Positions 1-6,487 of a stretch of 15,557 nucleotides of DNA are shown in pieces. This DNA comes from CAYZIC01 sp964478335. GTDB lineage: Bacteria; Verrucomicrobiota; Kiritimatiellia; RFP12; DVOR01. The DNA lies in the NCBI GenBank assembly GCA_964478335.1, contig CAYZIC010000054.1, positions 1-15,557 on the forward strand. The letters are read 5' to 3'. The notes below the pieces were generated by a model. The model searched no databases. It had not been told where the DNA came from and was given only the letters and a program-made list of their open reading frames with translations. The first letter of the stretch is position 1. Every line of letters begins with the position of its first letter. The translations under genes were made by a program, and so were the position numbers.

Positions 1-51
1 GAAGACAGCAGATTTACAGTCTGCCCCGGTTGGCCACTTCGGTACCCCACC
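1..51 (-). tRNA. tRNA-Tyr (anticodon GUA), 3' part cut off by window edge
   Basis: Read on the minus strand, the RNA begins at 51 with the acceptor strand GGTGGGG, then TA at positions 8-9, a D-arm (ACCGAAGTGGCCAACCGG) and a perfect 5-bp anticodon stem GCAGA/TCTGC. The anticodon loop is CTGTAAA, so the anticodon is GTA (plus-strand 15-17) and the tRNA reads Tyr codons UAU/UAC. The anticodon arm and D-loop closely resemble those of bacterial tRNA-Tyr. The variable arm, T-arm and 3' acceptor strand lie beyond the left edge. Read on the plus strand, the same loop would give a Val anticodon. No acceptor stem fits that reading, so it was rejected. Confidence 0.93.
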
Positions 52-63
52 AAAAACGGGCAT

Positions 64-92
64 ATAATTGCATACTTTGACATATTTTGCAA
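64..92 (-). promoter_or_regulatory. Candidate promoter of tRNA-Tyr
   Basis: On the minus strand there is a -35-like TTGCAA (87-92), a 17-nt spacer and a -10-like AATTAT (64-69). This would start transcription about 6 nt before the mature tRNA 5' end, a usual distance. Each hexamer matches the sigma-70 consensus only partly. TATATG (61-66) is an alternative -10 but would give a 20-nt spacer. Confidence 0.3.
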
Positions 93-222
93 GCATAAAG
101 AGCTCATTAGGGGCTGTTTTGTATGTCTGCCTATGATACGTCAATGGGTTATGATTGTTGTGGCATTGCGGTTACGTCGTAGATAGCTGAGGGTTTGGTG
201 ATTTTGAGGTGAGGTGGCAGGC

Positions 223-317
223 TTTTAACCGCAAAAGATTCAGGTGACGCTTGCTACCGCTGCGCAGAAAAACAAGGCAGTAGCTGCATCGTACGAGGTA
301 AAAAACTGCGGTTAAAA
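223..317. repeat. 11-bp perfect inverted repeat bounding a 95-bp palindromic element
   Basis: TTTTAACCGCA (223-233) is exactly complementary to TGCGGTTAAAA (307-317). Inside is a second imperfect stem, GCTAC..GC paired with GC..GTAGC (about 250-286). No clear target-site duplication flanks the arms. A MITE-like or REP-like element, or an RNA fold, would each explain it. Confidence 0.5.
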
Positions 318-403
318 AACGCATAGCCCCTCCGTCTAGAGCTGCAGTCGTAACCCAAAGGGTGCGCAGAGACCATCCCAAAAGGCACAGCCTTCACCCC
401 CAC

Positions 404-443
404 AAAAAGTCTGCCTAAGACACGAATCGACCCTTAGGGAGTC
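404..443 (-). terminator. Terminator-like hairpin, minus strand
   Basis: On the minus strand, arms 443-433 and 419-409 pair at 9 of 11 positions (core CCTAAG/CTTAGG) around a 13-nt loop. The stem is followed directly by TTTTT (408-404). It could end transcription coming from nadE or from a small RNA encoded at about 445-620. The U-run is short and the stem has two mismatches, so this is only a candidate. Confidence 0.35.
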
Positions 444-477
444 TCGTTGACCCCATGGTAGAGGGAAGAGGCCGCTC

Positions 478-521
478 CCTGACAAGGAGGCCGATCACCT
501 ACAACAGCCTCTCGGGTCAGG
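478..521. other. Compound stem-loop in the nadE downstream region
   Basis: CCTGAC (478-483) pairs with GTCAGG (516-521). Inside it GAGGC (487-491) pairs with GCCTC (507-511), extended by a G-U pair, leaving a 15-nt loop. An alternative hairpin, AGGGA (462-466) with TCCCT (476-480), would compete with the outer helix. The fold is possible on either strand. No RNA family was recognised. Confidence 0.4.
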
Positions 522-647
522 CTTTGCTGACGCTGCGCTTGCATTGAGCTCGCTACGCTTGCAGGACTGCCAGTAGGAGCCTTAGACTACCCGTCCGTCG
601 CGCCGATCTCCCCCTTTTCACGCTGCAACGGCTCTGCACTTCTGTGA

Positions 648-2525
648 TTAGCGGCTGAGGTCGCTGGGCATTTGCCAGGCGGTGGCGCTCAGGTCAATGG
701 GGGTGACTTGGGGGGCATCGCACATGGCGGTGCGTTTGAATTGGCTGCGGGTGAAGCGGCTGAGGAAGGTTGCGAGGGTGCTGGTGAGGATGGCTTGGCT
801 GTAGGTCTGGGCGAAGGCGTGGCTGGCGAGCTCGAGAAGCTCTTGTTTGCCAAGGGCATACCGCACAAAGTAATAGAGGTAGAAGTCGTGGAGGTCGTAG
901 TTGCCAATGATGCTCTCGGTGTATTGGGCTCCGGGAATGAGCTCGGGTGAAACGGGCGTATCGACGATGTCCAGGAGGATGCAGGCGGCATCGCCTGCGT
1001 AGGCGGGGGTGCTGGCGATGTGGCGGATCATGGTGCGCATGAGGGTTTTGGGCACGCCTGCATTGACGCCGTACATGGCGATCTGGTCGCCGCCAAAGGT
1101 GCAAAAGCCTAACGCCACCTCTGAGAGATCGCCTGTGCCAATGACGAGGCCGCTGGTTTGGTTGGCGAGGTCCATGAGGATTTGGGTGCGTTCTCTGGCT
1201 TGGGCATTCTCATAGGTAATGTCTTTGATGGCGGGGTCGTGTCCGATGTCGGCGAAGTGTTGGGTGACGGCGGGGGCAATGGGAATGGTGCGCAGAGGAA
1301 TGCCGAGGGCGGTGGCGAGGGCGGTGGCGTTGTCCTTGGTGCGGTCGGATGTACCAAAACCGGGCATGGTGATGGCGAGGATTGTGCTCAGGGGCAAGTC
1401 GAGGCGTTGGCATGCGGCAATGGCCACGAGGAGGGCGAGGGTGGAGTCAAGCCCTCCGGAGAGGCCGAGCACGAGACTCTTGGCGTGGGTGATGGTGATG
1501 CGTTTGGCAAGGGCCGCTGCCTGAATGGCGAGGGCGCGGGCGCAGGTTTGGGCGCAGGTAGCGGGGTCTTGTGGAATGAATGGGGTGGGGGAGATCTTGG
1601 CATAGGCACCATCGATGTCGTGGTAAAACTCGGGCACGTCGACAATACGAATGGTATTGGCGAAGGGGGCTTTGTTAAAGGCCGTCTCGTTGCGACGGAT
1701 GGTTTCGATCCAGATGGGGTTAAAGTCTGCAATAGCGCAGTCGCCTTGGCCTTGGAGGGCATCGCTCTGGTCGAGGATTTCGCCGCAACTGGCGATGAGG
1801 TTGTGGCCGGCATAGACACCCCAAGAGGTTGATTCGCTCGGGGCTGCGCCTGCCATGACCACGCAGGCACTCAGGCTGCTGGAGAGCGATTGGGCGAGGA
1901 GCTGGCGTGAGGCTTGGCTGGTGGTGGTTTCTTGCTGGGCATAGGGGAGGAGAATGAGCTGGGCACCCGCCTGCACGAGTCTCTCGCAAGGTGAGACAAA
2001 AGACTGGGCGTCGTTGCCAAAGGCTACGCCAAAGCGTAGGGAGAATTCGCAGTCAAAGACGAGGTCATTGCCAAAGGGAACTTCAAAACCACAGAAAGAG
2101 ACCGATTCTACGCGGGCATCGGCGGCGGGAGCGAATTGGCGGCGTTGGGTCGTCAAGCGGCCGATTTGAAGGGTTTCTTTGGGGATGAGGCCGATGATGC
2201 CACCGCAATGAAGCACTGCGGCGCAGTTAAAGAGACGAGACCCCACAATAACGGGCAAGCCAACGACGAGAACCGCTTCTAAGCTGATGGAGGCCATTTC
2301 TGCCAAGAGCCAGTCGAGGGCGGCTTCGGTTTCGCGCAAGAAGTCTGCATTGCCATAGAGGTCGCCACAGGTGGCGCCGGTGAGGGAGAGCTCGGGTGTC
2401 AGCACGGTGTGAGCGCCAGCATCGACGGCCTGCTTAAAGGCGCTGGCGATGGCTTGGGCATTTGCTTGGGGATTGCCCACGGTAATGGCGGGGCTGATGG
2501 CAATGACGCGGTAGAAGTCTTTCAT
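648..2525 (-). CDS. nadE: NAD+ synthetase, two-domain (glutaminase + synthetase), with a substituted catalytic Cys
   Basis: 625 aa. NadE catalyses the last step of NAD+ synthesis, amidating deamido-NAD+ with ATP; the two-domain form takes ammonia from glutamine. Residues 1 to about 300 form a nitrilase-fold glutaminase domain. The catalytic Glu (E45, TPELSLTG) and Lys (K116, GLIPKETL) are present. The nucleophile Cys, expected in an xGVEICEDL-type motif, is Gly170 here (FGVAFGNDAQ; codon GGC at 2018-2016). Residues about 330-625 are the synthetase: P-loop SGGLDST (356-362), GTGDLSEVALG (463-473), MYGVNAGVPKTLMR (484-497), ESIIGNYDLHDF and the C-terminal QFKR...WQMPSD. Length matches the long NadE family. 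The gene starts 17 nt after the secreted-protein gene and is probably co-transcribed with it. AAAGG lies about 10 nt before the ATG. It may depend on free ammonia or a partner amidotransferase. Confidence 0.93.
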   Translation of the reverse strand: MKDFYRVIAISPAITVGNPQANAQAIASAFKQAVDAGAHTVLTPELSLTGATCGDLYGNADFLRETEAALDWLLAEMASISLEAVLVVGLPVIVGSRLFNCAAVLHCGGIIGLIPKETLQIGRLTTQRRQFAPAADARVESVSFCGFEVPFGNDLVFDCEFSLRFGVAFGNDAQSFVSPCERLVQAGAQLILLPYAQQETTTSQASRQLLAQSLSSSLSACVVMAGAAPSESTSWGVYAGHNLIASCGEILDQSDALQGQGDCAIADFNPIWIETIRRNETAFNKAPFANTIRIVDVPEFYHDIDGAYAKISPTPFIPQDPATCAQTCARALAIQAAALAKRITITHAKSLVLGLSGGLDSTLALLVAIAACQRLDLPLSTILAITMPGFGTSDRTKDNATALATALGIPLRTIPIAPAVTQHFADIGHDPAIKDITYENAQARERTQILMDLANQTSGLVIGTGDLSEVALGFCTFGGDQIAMYGVNAGVPKTLMRTMIRHIASTPAYAGDAACILLDIVDTPVSPELIPGAQYTESIIGNYDLHDFYLYYFVRYALGKQELLELASHAFAQTYSQAILTSTLATFLSRFTRSQFKRTAMCDAPQVTPIDLSATAWQMPSDLSR

Positions 2526-2542
2526 GGTGGGAAAACCTTTCT

Positions 2543-4672
2543 TTATTTGAGGTAAATCTGGAGGCCCCTTTGAGTCGGGCTTGGGGGTGGGGGAAGGGTG
2601 TCGATCTCAACCCACGTGAAGGTGGGGCTGTTGTGCCCAGCAAAAAGGGAGATGAATTTTAGGTAAGTGGCATTATCGAGCTTGTTTGCTTGAATGCTGG
2701 GGGTGGCCTCGCATAACCATTTGTTGAGCGGTTCGTTGAGCGTGGGGGAATAAGCGAATGGCTTGACGAGTGCTGATGCGGAGTCTTTGATGGGATCAAA
2801 GGGAATGGCCTCTGCAAAGGTAAATGTGCCGTCGGTGAGGGTGATGAGGCTCTTGTCGGGGCAGGAGACTTTTGCTCTGATGAGCTCACCTTCACCTCTG
2901 ATGAGTGCGATATCATCCTCGCCATTAAAGCCAAAGTTAGCCTGGGTCACACCCTCTGGTAGCGTGGCGGTCGACCAGGCTTTGCCAAAGGTCATGGAGG
3001 CACCTGGCTCAAGGGAGCCTTTGAGCCAGATGTCGGTAGTCGTGGCATCGGTGCTCTCGTATTTACGAATGGCGTAGTCGATGAGGTCGATGGGCTGGTC
3101 GGTGAAGTTGGTCACGCGCACGAGCTTGAGGTTGGATTTGCAGATGCCGGTGATGGCAAGGGTGGTGGGCAGCGCAGGGTTGGGTTCGGGAATATAGGCG
3201 CTGACGTGCGTTTGGGTGCCAGGGATGGGTTCCCAGGAGATGTTGCCAGTGCGATCGCGATAGATGCGTGTCGGGGGGAGGAGCTCTGGCGTGGTGAAGG
3301 AGATGACGGGGGAGGCGGGGGCGTGGTTGGTGGCATCCCAGAGGCGAGTGTAGTAGGTGGTGCCTGGCATGAGCTGGGTGAGGGTTGCCGCCGTGCCGGT
3401 GGCGGGCTGACTGGTGTAAGCGCCTGCCTCCTCGGTCATGTGAGTCACGCGTACGTCGAGTTGGTCAAGGGTTGCTTTGTCGCAGTCGACCTGCAGGGAG
3501 ATGCGTTTGGTGGCGGTGTAGCATTTGATCGGAATGGCGATGAGCGTCGTGGGCTGCTCTGGAACAATCTGATTCGTGAGGCCATTCTCGCTCGTCTTAT
3601 AACGTATTTGCGTGCAGGCGAAGGATTCGCCATCTCTGTGAACAATCTCGATGCGGAGCTCACCGCCGTCCCAACTGGCGGGAAGATCGAGGGGAATCAG
3701 CGTATCTGATGCCAGATGGGCGACTTGGGGATTGAGGACGCTCTCAGGCCGAACGTCTAATGCTGTTGGCACTTGCGCTGTGTCGAGGATGAGGTGTTGG
3801 GGTTGGTCTTTGTCAAATGCCCAGGAGGCGTTGGCACTGGTGTAGGAGAGCGCATCGGCGGCAAAGGCGGTGGCGGTGGGTTGTTCAAAGAGGTAAAAGA
3901 GGGCCTTGCATACGAGCGGTTCGCCTTGGTTGGTGGCGATCGTGACGCGAATGGTATAGTAGAGCTTGGGGGCGTAGTTGGCGCAGGTGATGGTGCAGCT
4001 GGGGGAGGTTGAGATCGTTTGCCAGTCACCGTCAGTACCGATTGATTGGGCGAGCTCCCAGGTGTAGCGAGGCGCAAAGTAGGGCTCGACGGGCGCAGTC
4101 AGGGTCAGGGTCTCGGCGGTTGAGTGGCGTTCTGAAGAGAGCCCCTGAATCTCGGTGGTGATGGTTGAGTCGGGTATGCCGTAAGCGACGGATAGAATGG
4201 CGACCTTGTTGTCGATGGATGTGTGGGTATTCTCGATCGTGAGGGTGTCATTGATCGAAATGGGAGAGGCAAAGGTGTAGGTGATGGTCGTGGGGTCGTC
4301 GGAAATGGCGGTCTCAGGCAACGGTTGACCGCAGACCGAGAGGTGAGCGACTTTGCTTTTGGTGTGAGTGGTGCCAGCGACTACGACGAGGCTGATTTGG
4401 CTGACGGGCTGCGTGAGAATAGGCGAGGTGAGGGTCGAGGTCGTTGACCCACCTCGCAAGATCGGTACGTTACGTTTTTCGGAGGCGGGGCGGTCGTCAA
4501 CACGGATGTCTTGACCTTGCCAGGGTGCTGCAGGATTTCCCTGCGTGGTCACCTCGTGGGTGCCATAGGCATGGGCATACTTGGCGTCAAATGTCACAGA
4601 GACCATCTCAGCCTGCAGGGAGAACGAGCAGGCTGTGAGGGCGATTGTAAGCAGCGATTTGATCCAAGTCAT
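2543..4672 (-). CDS. Secreted/surface multidomain protein with FN3-like and lamin-tail-like domains
   Basis: 709 aa, function unknown. The N-terminus is a signal peptide: charged start, hydrophobic SLLTIALTACSFSLQA, then mature sequence from about residue 22. LTAC (12-15) also fits a lipobox, so it may be a lipoprotein. Residues about 22-170 form a beta-rich domain. Residues about 175-460 hold Ig/FN3-like units, the clearest being at about 420-461 (LMPGTTYYTRLWDA, ending SFTTPE). Residues about 505-600 resemble a lamin-tail domain (LKLVRVTNFTDQPIDLIDYA, then LEPGASMTFG). The tail is Pro-rich (about 694-700), with no sortase, autotransporter or clear type IX sorting signal. The start is supported by AGGAG 5 nt before the ATG. 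It lies between the methyltransferase (81 nt upstream) and nadE (17 nt downstream). A role in adhesion or the cell surface is inference from the domains only. Confidence 0.75.
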   Translation of the reverse strand: MTWIKSLLTIALTACSFSLQAEMVSVTFDAKYAHAYGTHEVTTQGNPAAPWQGQDIRVDDRPASEKRNVPILRGGSTTSTLTSPILTQPVSQISLVVVAGTTHTKSKVAHLSVCGQPLPETAISDDPTTITYTFASPISINDTLTIENTHTSIDNKVAILSVAYGIPDSTITTEIQGLSSERHSTAETLTLTAPVEPYFAPRYTWELAQSIGTDGDWQTISTSPSCTITCANYAPKLYYTIRVTIATNQGEPLVCKALFYLFEQPTATAFAADALSYTSANASWAFDKDQPQHLILDTAQVPTALDVRPESVLNPQVAHLASDTLIPLDLPASWDGGELRIEIVHRDGESFACTQIRYKTSENGLTNQIVPEQPTTLIAIPIKCYTATKRISLQVDCDKATLDQLDVRVTHMTEEAGAYTSQPATGTAATLTQLMPGTTYYTRLWDATNHAPASPVISFTTPELLPPTRIYRDRTGNISWEPIPGTQTHVSAYIPEPNPALPTTLAITGICKSNLKLVRVTNFTDQPIDLIDYAIRKYESTDATTTDIWLKGSLEPGASMTFGKAWSTATLPEGVTQANFGFNGEDDIALIRGEGELIRAKVSCPDKSLITLTDGTFTFAEAIPFDPIKDSASALVKPFAYSPTLNEPLNKWLCEATPSIQANKLDNATYLKFISLFAGHNSPTFTWVEIDTLPPPPSPTQRGLQIYLK

Positions 4673-4686
4673 GCCAACTCCTAACA

Positions 4687-4748
4687 GGCGGCGAGGCCGT
4701 ATTGTGAACAGTGCACAGTAACAGTGGACAGGGGGCGGCCGAGCCGCC
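4687..4748 (-). promoter_or_regulatory. Strong inverted repeat in the leader of the secreted-protein gene
   Basis: Arms 4687-4699 (GGCGGCGAGGCCG) and 4736-4748 (CGGCCGAGCCGCC) pair as 6 bp, a GA/GA internal mismatch and 5 bp. The 36-nt loop contains AACAGTG twice, 13 nt apart. The 4736-4748 side can also form a local GGCGGC-CGA-GCCGCC hairpin. The element fills most of the 81-nt gap. Its 3' arm on the minus strand ends 4 nt before the AGGAG ribosome-binding site (4678-4682). No U-run follows, so it is not a standard terminator. A leader structure, an RNA-stability element or an operator are all possible. Confidence 0.55.
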
Positions 4749-4753
4749 AGTCA

Positions 4754-6487
4754 CTAGCAGATGGGCTCTGCTTCGGTGACTTCAGCGGCTTCTTCAGCGG
4801 CTTCAGGGACGTCGGTGGTTTCGGCGGTCTCGATGACGGCGTCGACGATGTCTTGGGCGTCGGCCTGTTCGGCGGCTTCTTCTGCGGCAATGGCGGCCAA
4901 GGCGATGCGCTTTTCTTCTTCCTTGATTTGGCGTGCCTTTTCGGCTGCTTCATGGACGGAGTCAACGATGGCTTGTTCTTCGGCGGTCAATTCGACGTCG
5001 GCTTCGTTGGCATTGATCTTGTAGCCCAGGAGGCGGCATTCGAGGGAGCCATTCCAGAAAGGAACAATGGCGGATGTCTTGAGCTTGATCTGGAGGGAGA
5101 GGGGGCGGCTTGAGGTGATGAGCCAAGCTTGCCAGCCGGGTTTGGTTTTGAGCCAGGTGCCGATGTTAGTGTAGAGCGGCATGAGTGATTCGTCGTCCTC
5201 GAGGCGTTCGCCATAGGGAGGATTCATGAAGATCAAACCGGGCTTATCTACGTGGAATTCCGTTGCGGCAAAGTCGCACGACTGGAACTTAATAAAGGTA
5301 TTGATACCTGCACCGATGGCGTTGGAGAGGGCTTGGTCGATGGCATCCCATTCGATATCGCTGGCGATGATGGGGGGCATTTGGTCAGGATCGGTGACGA
5401 TGGCGTCCTTGGCTTGGGCGATCATGTCTTTCCAAATCTGTGCGGGGGTTGCGCCAAAGGTACGACGCACCGAGCTGCCGGCGCTTTCACCAGGGATGAT
5501 GTTGTCCCAGCCCTTTAAGAACATAAAGCCGAAGTGGCTGCGAAAGATACCCGGCGCGACATTGGCCGCGATCATGGCAGCTTCGATCGCAGGTGTACCC
5601 GACCCGCAGAAAGGCACGACAAAGGGGCTCTTCTTATCCCATCCCGTTGCCATGATACAGGCTGCGGCGAGGGATTCTTGCATGGGGGCTTTCCAGCTGT
5701 TGAGGCGGTAATTGCGGCGGGAGAGGGTGACCGACGAGGTGTCGATGTAGCACTTGGCGTGCATATCGTCCCAGTGGAGGAAGATTGCCGCGGTGTCAGG
5801 ACTCTGGGTTAAACGATCCCCGAAGCGCTTTTGGAGGCGGTCGACGATGGTTTTGGCGTTGATCTTGTTGACGCCGACATCGCCATCCATGAGGGGGTGA
5901 CCATCGACGGTGATATCAACAGGAACGTAGCCCTCGAGATCTTTGTTGCGGCTGAGCCAGAGCTCGATGTCCTCGGTGAGGCGCTCTTCAGCGCGGCGTA
6001 GGGGAGCATGGGTATCGGTGATGACGCAACCATTGATGGAGGCTTTGATTGGGACAGATCCCGCGACATTGGGGCGCTTGCCGAGCTTTTCGCGGAGGCG
6101 GTCGACGATGGCGTCTTTCATCTTGAGCGTGGGCATACGGGTGTCCAAGATGGTCGGGTTGTTGATCGTGATGTTGTTCACGACAAAGGGATGATCGATG
6201 GAGAGGATCTCTTCCCACGGAGCATAGTATGCCAAATCATAGAGATCCTTGATATTGCGGCATTTGGTGCTCTGGAAAAAGGGCCACAAGACGCGTTGAG
6301 CGGTGCGCAAATGGAGGTTGAGGCGCATGATGTCACGCGCTGGGTTGGGGGCTTCGATGCCGACCATGGTGTCGGAGCCACCGAGGATTTTATAGCCCAT
6401 TTCGGAGAGCTCTTGCTTCAAAAAAGGCATCGCGCCACGGGCGCAGGAGATGGTGAGGTTGGTTTTGTCTGTCCAGATATTACGCAT
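4754..6487 (-). CDS. THUMP-domain class I SAM-dependent RNA methyltransferase (RlmL/YpsC-like)
   Basis: 577 aa from the chosen start. This family methylates guanine N2 in 23S rRNA (RlmL-like); the exact target site is not shown by the sequence. Residues about 8-260 hold the ferredoxin-like/THUMP region, ending in YIDTSSVTLSRRNYR. Residues about 268-490 are the Rossmann methyltransferase, with SAM motif I VPFCGSGTPAIEAA (291-304) and catalytic NPPY (422-425). Two features are odd. Residues about 101-170 and 188-263 look like tandem copies of one THUMP segment (IVDRLREKLGKR and IVDRLQKRFGDR). Residues about 493-577 form an acidic Ala/Glu-rich, probably helical tail. The ATG at 6487 was preferred to one 30 nt upstream because GGAG lies 9 nt before it and it overlaps the rmuC stop by 8 bp (ATGCGTAA), suggesting translational coupling. 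Confidence 0.88.
   Translation of the reverse strand: MRNIWTDKTNLTISCARGAMPFLKQELSEMGYKILGGSDTMVGIEAPNPARDIMRLNLHLRTAQRVLWPFFQSTKCRNIKDLYDLAYYAPWEEILSIDHPFVVNNITINNPTILDTRMPTLKMKDAIVDRLREKLGKRPNVAGSVPIKASINGCVITDTHAPLRRAEERLTEDIELWLSRNKDLEGYVPVDITVDGHPLMDGDVGVNKINAKTIVDRLQKRFGDRLTQSPDTAAIFLHWDDMHAKCYIDTSSVTLSRRNYRLNSWKAPMQESLAAACIMATGWDKKSPFVVPFCGSGTPAIEAAMIAANVAPGIFRSHFGFMFLKGWDNIIPGESAGSSVRRTFGATPAQIWKDMIAQAKDAIVTDPDQMPPIIASDIEWDAIDQALSNAIGAGINTFIKFQSCDFAATEFHVDKPGLIFMNPPYGERLEDDESLMPLYTNIGTWLKTKPGWQAWLITSSRPLSLQIKLKTSAIVPFWNGSLECRLLGYKINANEADVELTAEEQAIVDSVHEAAEKARQIKEEEKRIALAAIAAEEAAEQADAQDIVDAVIETAETTDVPEAAEEAAEVTEAEPIC

Larger units (their letters stand above)
52..647. other. 596-nt region without a convincing gene, rich in inverted repeats
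   Basis: This region separates the tRNA from the end of nadE. The only sizeable minus-strand reading frame (172-381, 69 codons) has no good ribosome-binding site and an unconvincing composition. The region holds an 11-bp inverted repeat (223-317), a small ACCC-AAA-GGGT hairpin near 351-363, a terminator-like hairpin (404-443) and a compound stem (478-521). It also contains an imperfect repeat of GCTGCGCTTGCA/GCTACGCTTGCA (about 530-563). I compared it with the conserved cores of RNase P RNA, tmRNA, SRP RNA and 6S RNA as remembered and found no match. It could be a non-coding RNA, a family of intergenic repeats or decayed sequence. Confidence 0.5.

Noticed and set aside
15..17. Val anticodon UAC on the plus strand at the left edge
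   Set aside because: Only the minus-strand reading gives proper tRNA acceptor, D-arm and anticodon features, namely tRNA-Tyr.
77..100. Consensus TTGACA (77-82) as a plus-strand promoter
   Set aside because: There is no -10-like hexamer at 16-18 nt downstream and no gene follows on that strand.
172..381. 69-codon minus-strand frame in the tRNA-nadE gap
   Set aside because: There is no good ribosome-binding site, it crosses both arms of the 223-317 inverted repeat, and the composition is Ser/Leu/Arg-rich without a recognisable domain. It is more likely chance or a by-product of a repeat.
404..647. RNase P RNA, tmRNA, SRP RNA or 6S RNA in the gap
   Set aside because: The conserved core sequences I know for these RNAs were looked for on both strands and not found.
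1158..1832. 224-codon Gly-rich plus-strand frame inside nadE
   Set aside because: It is antisense to well-conserved NadE sequence. The composition (runs of Gly, Glu and Val) is the complement of the real gene.
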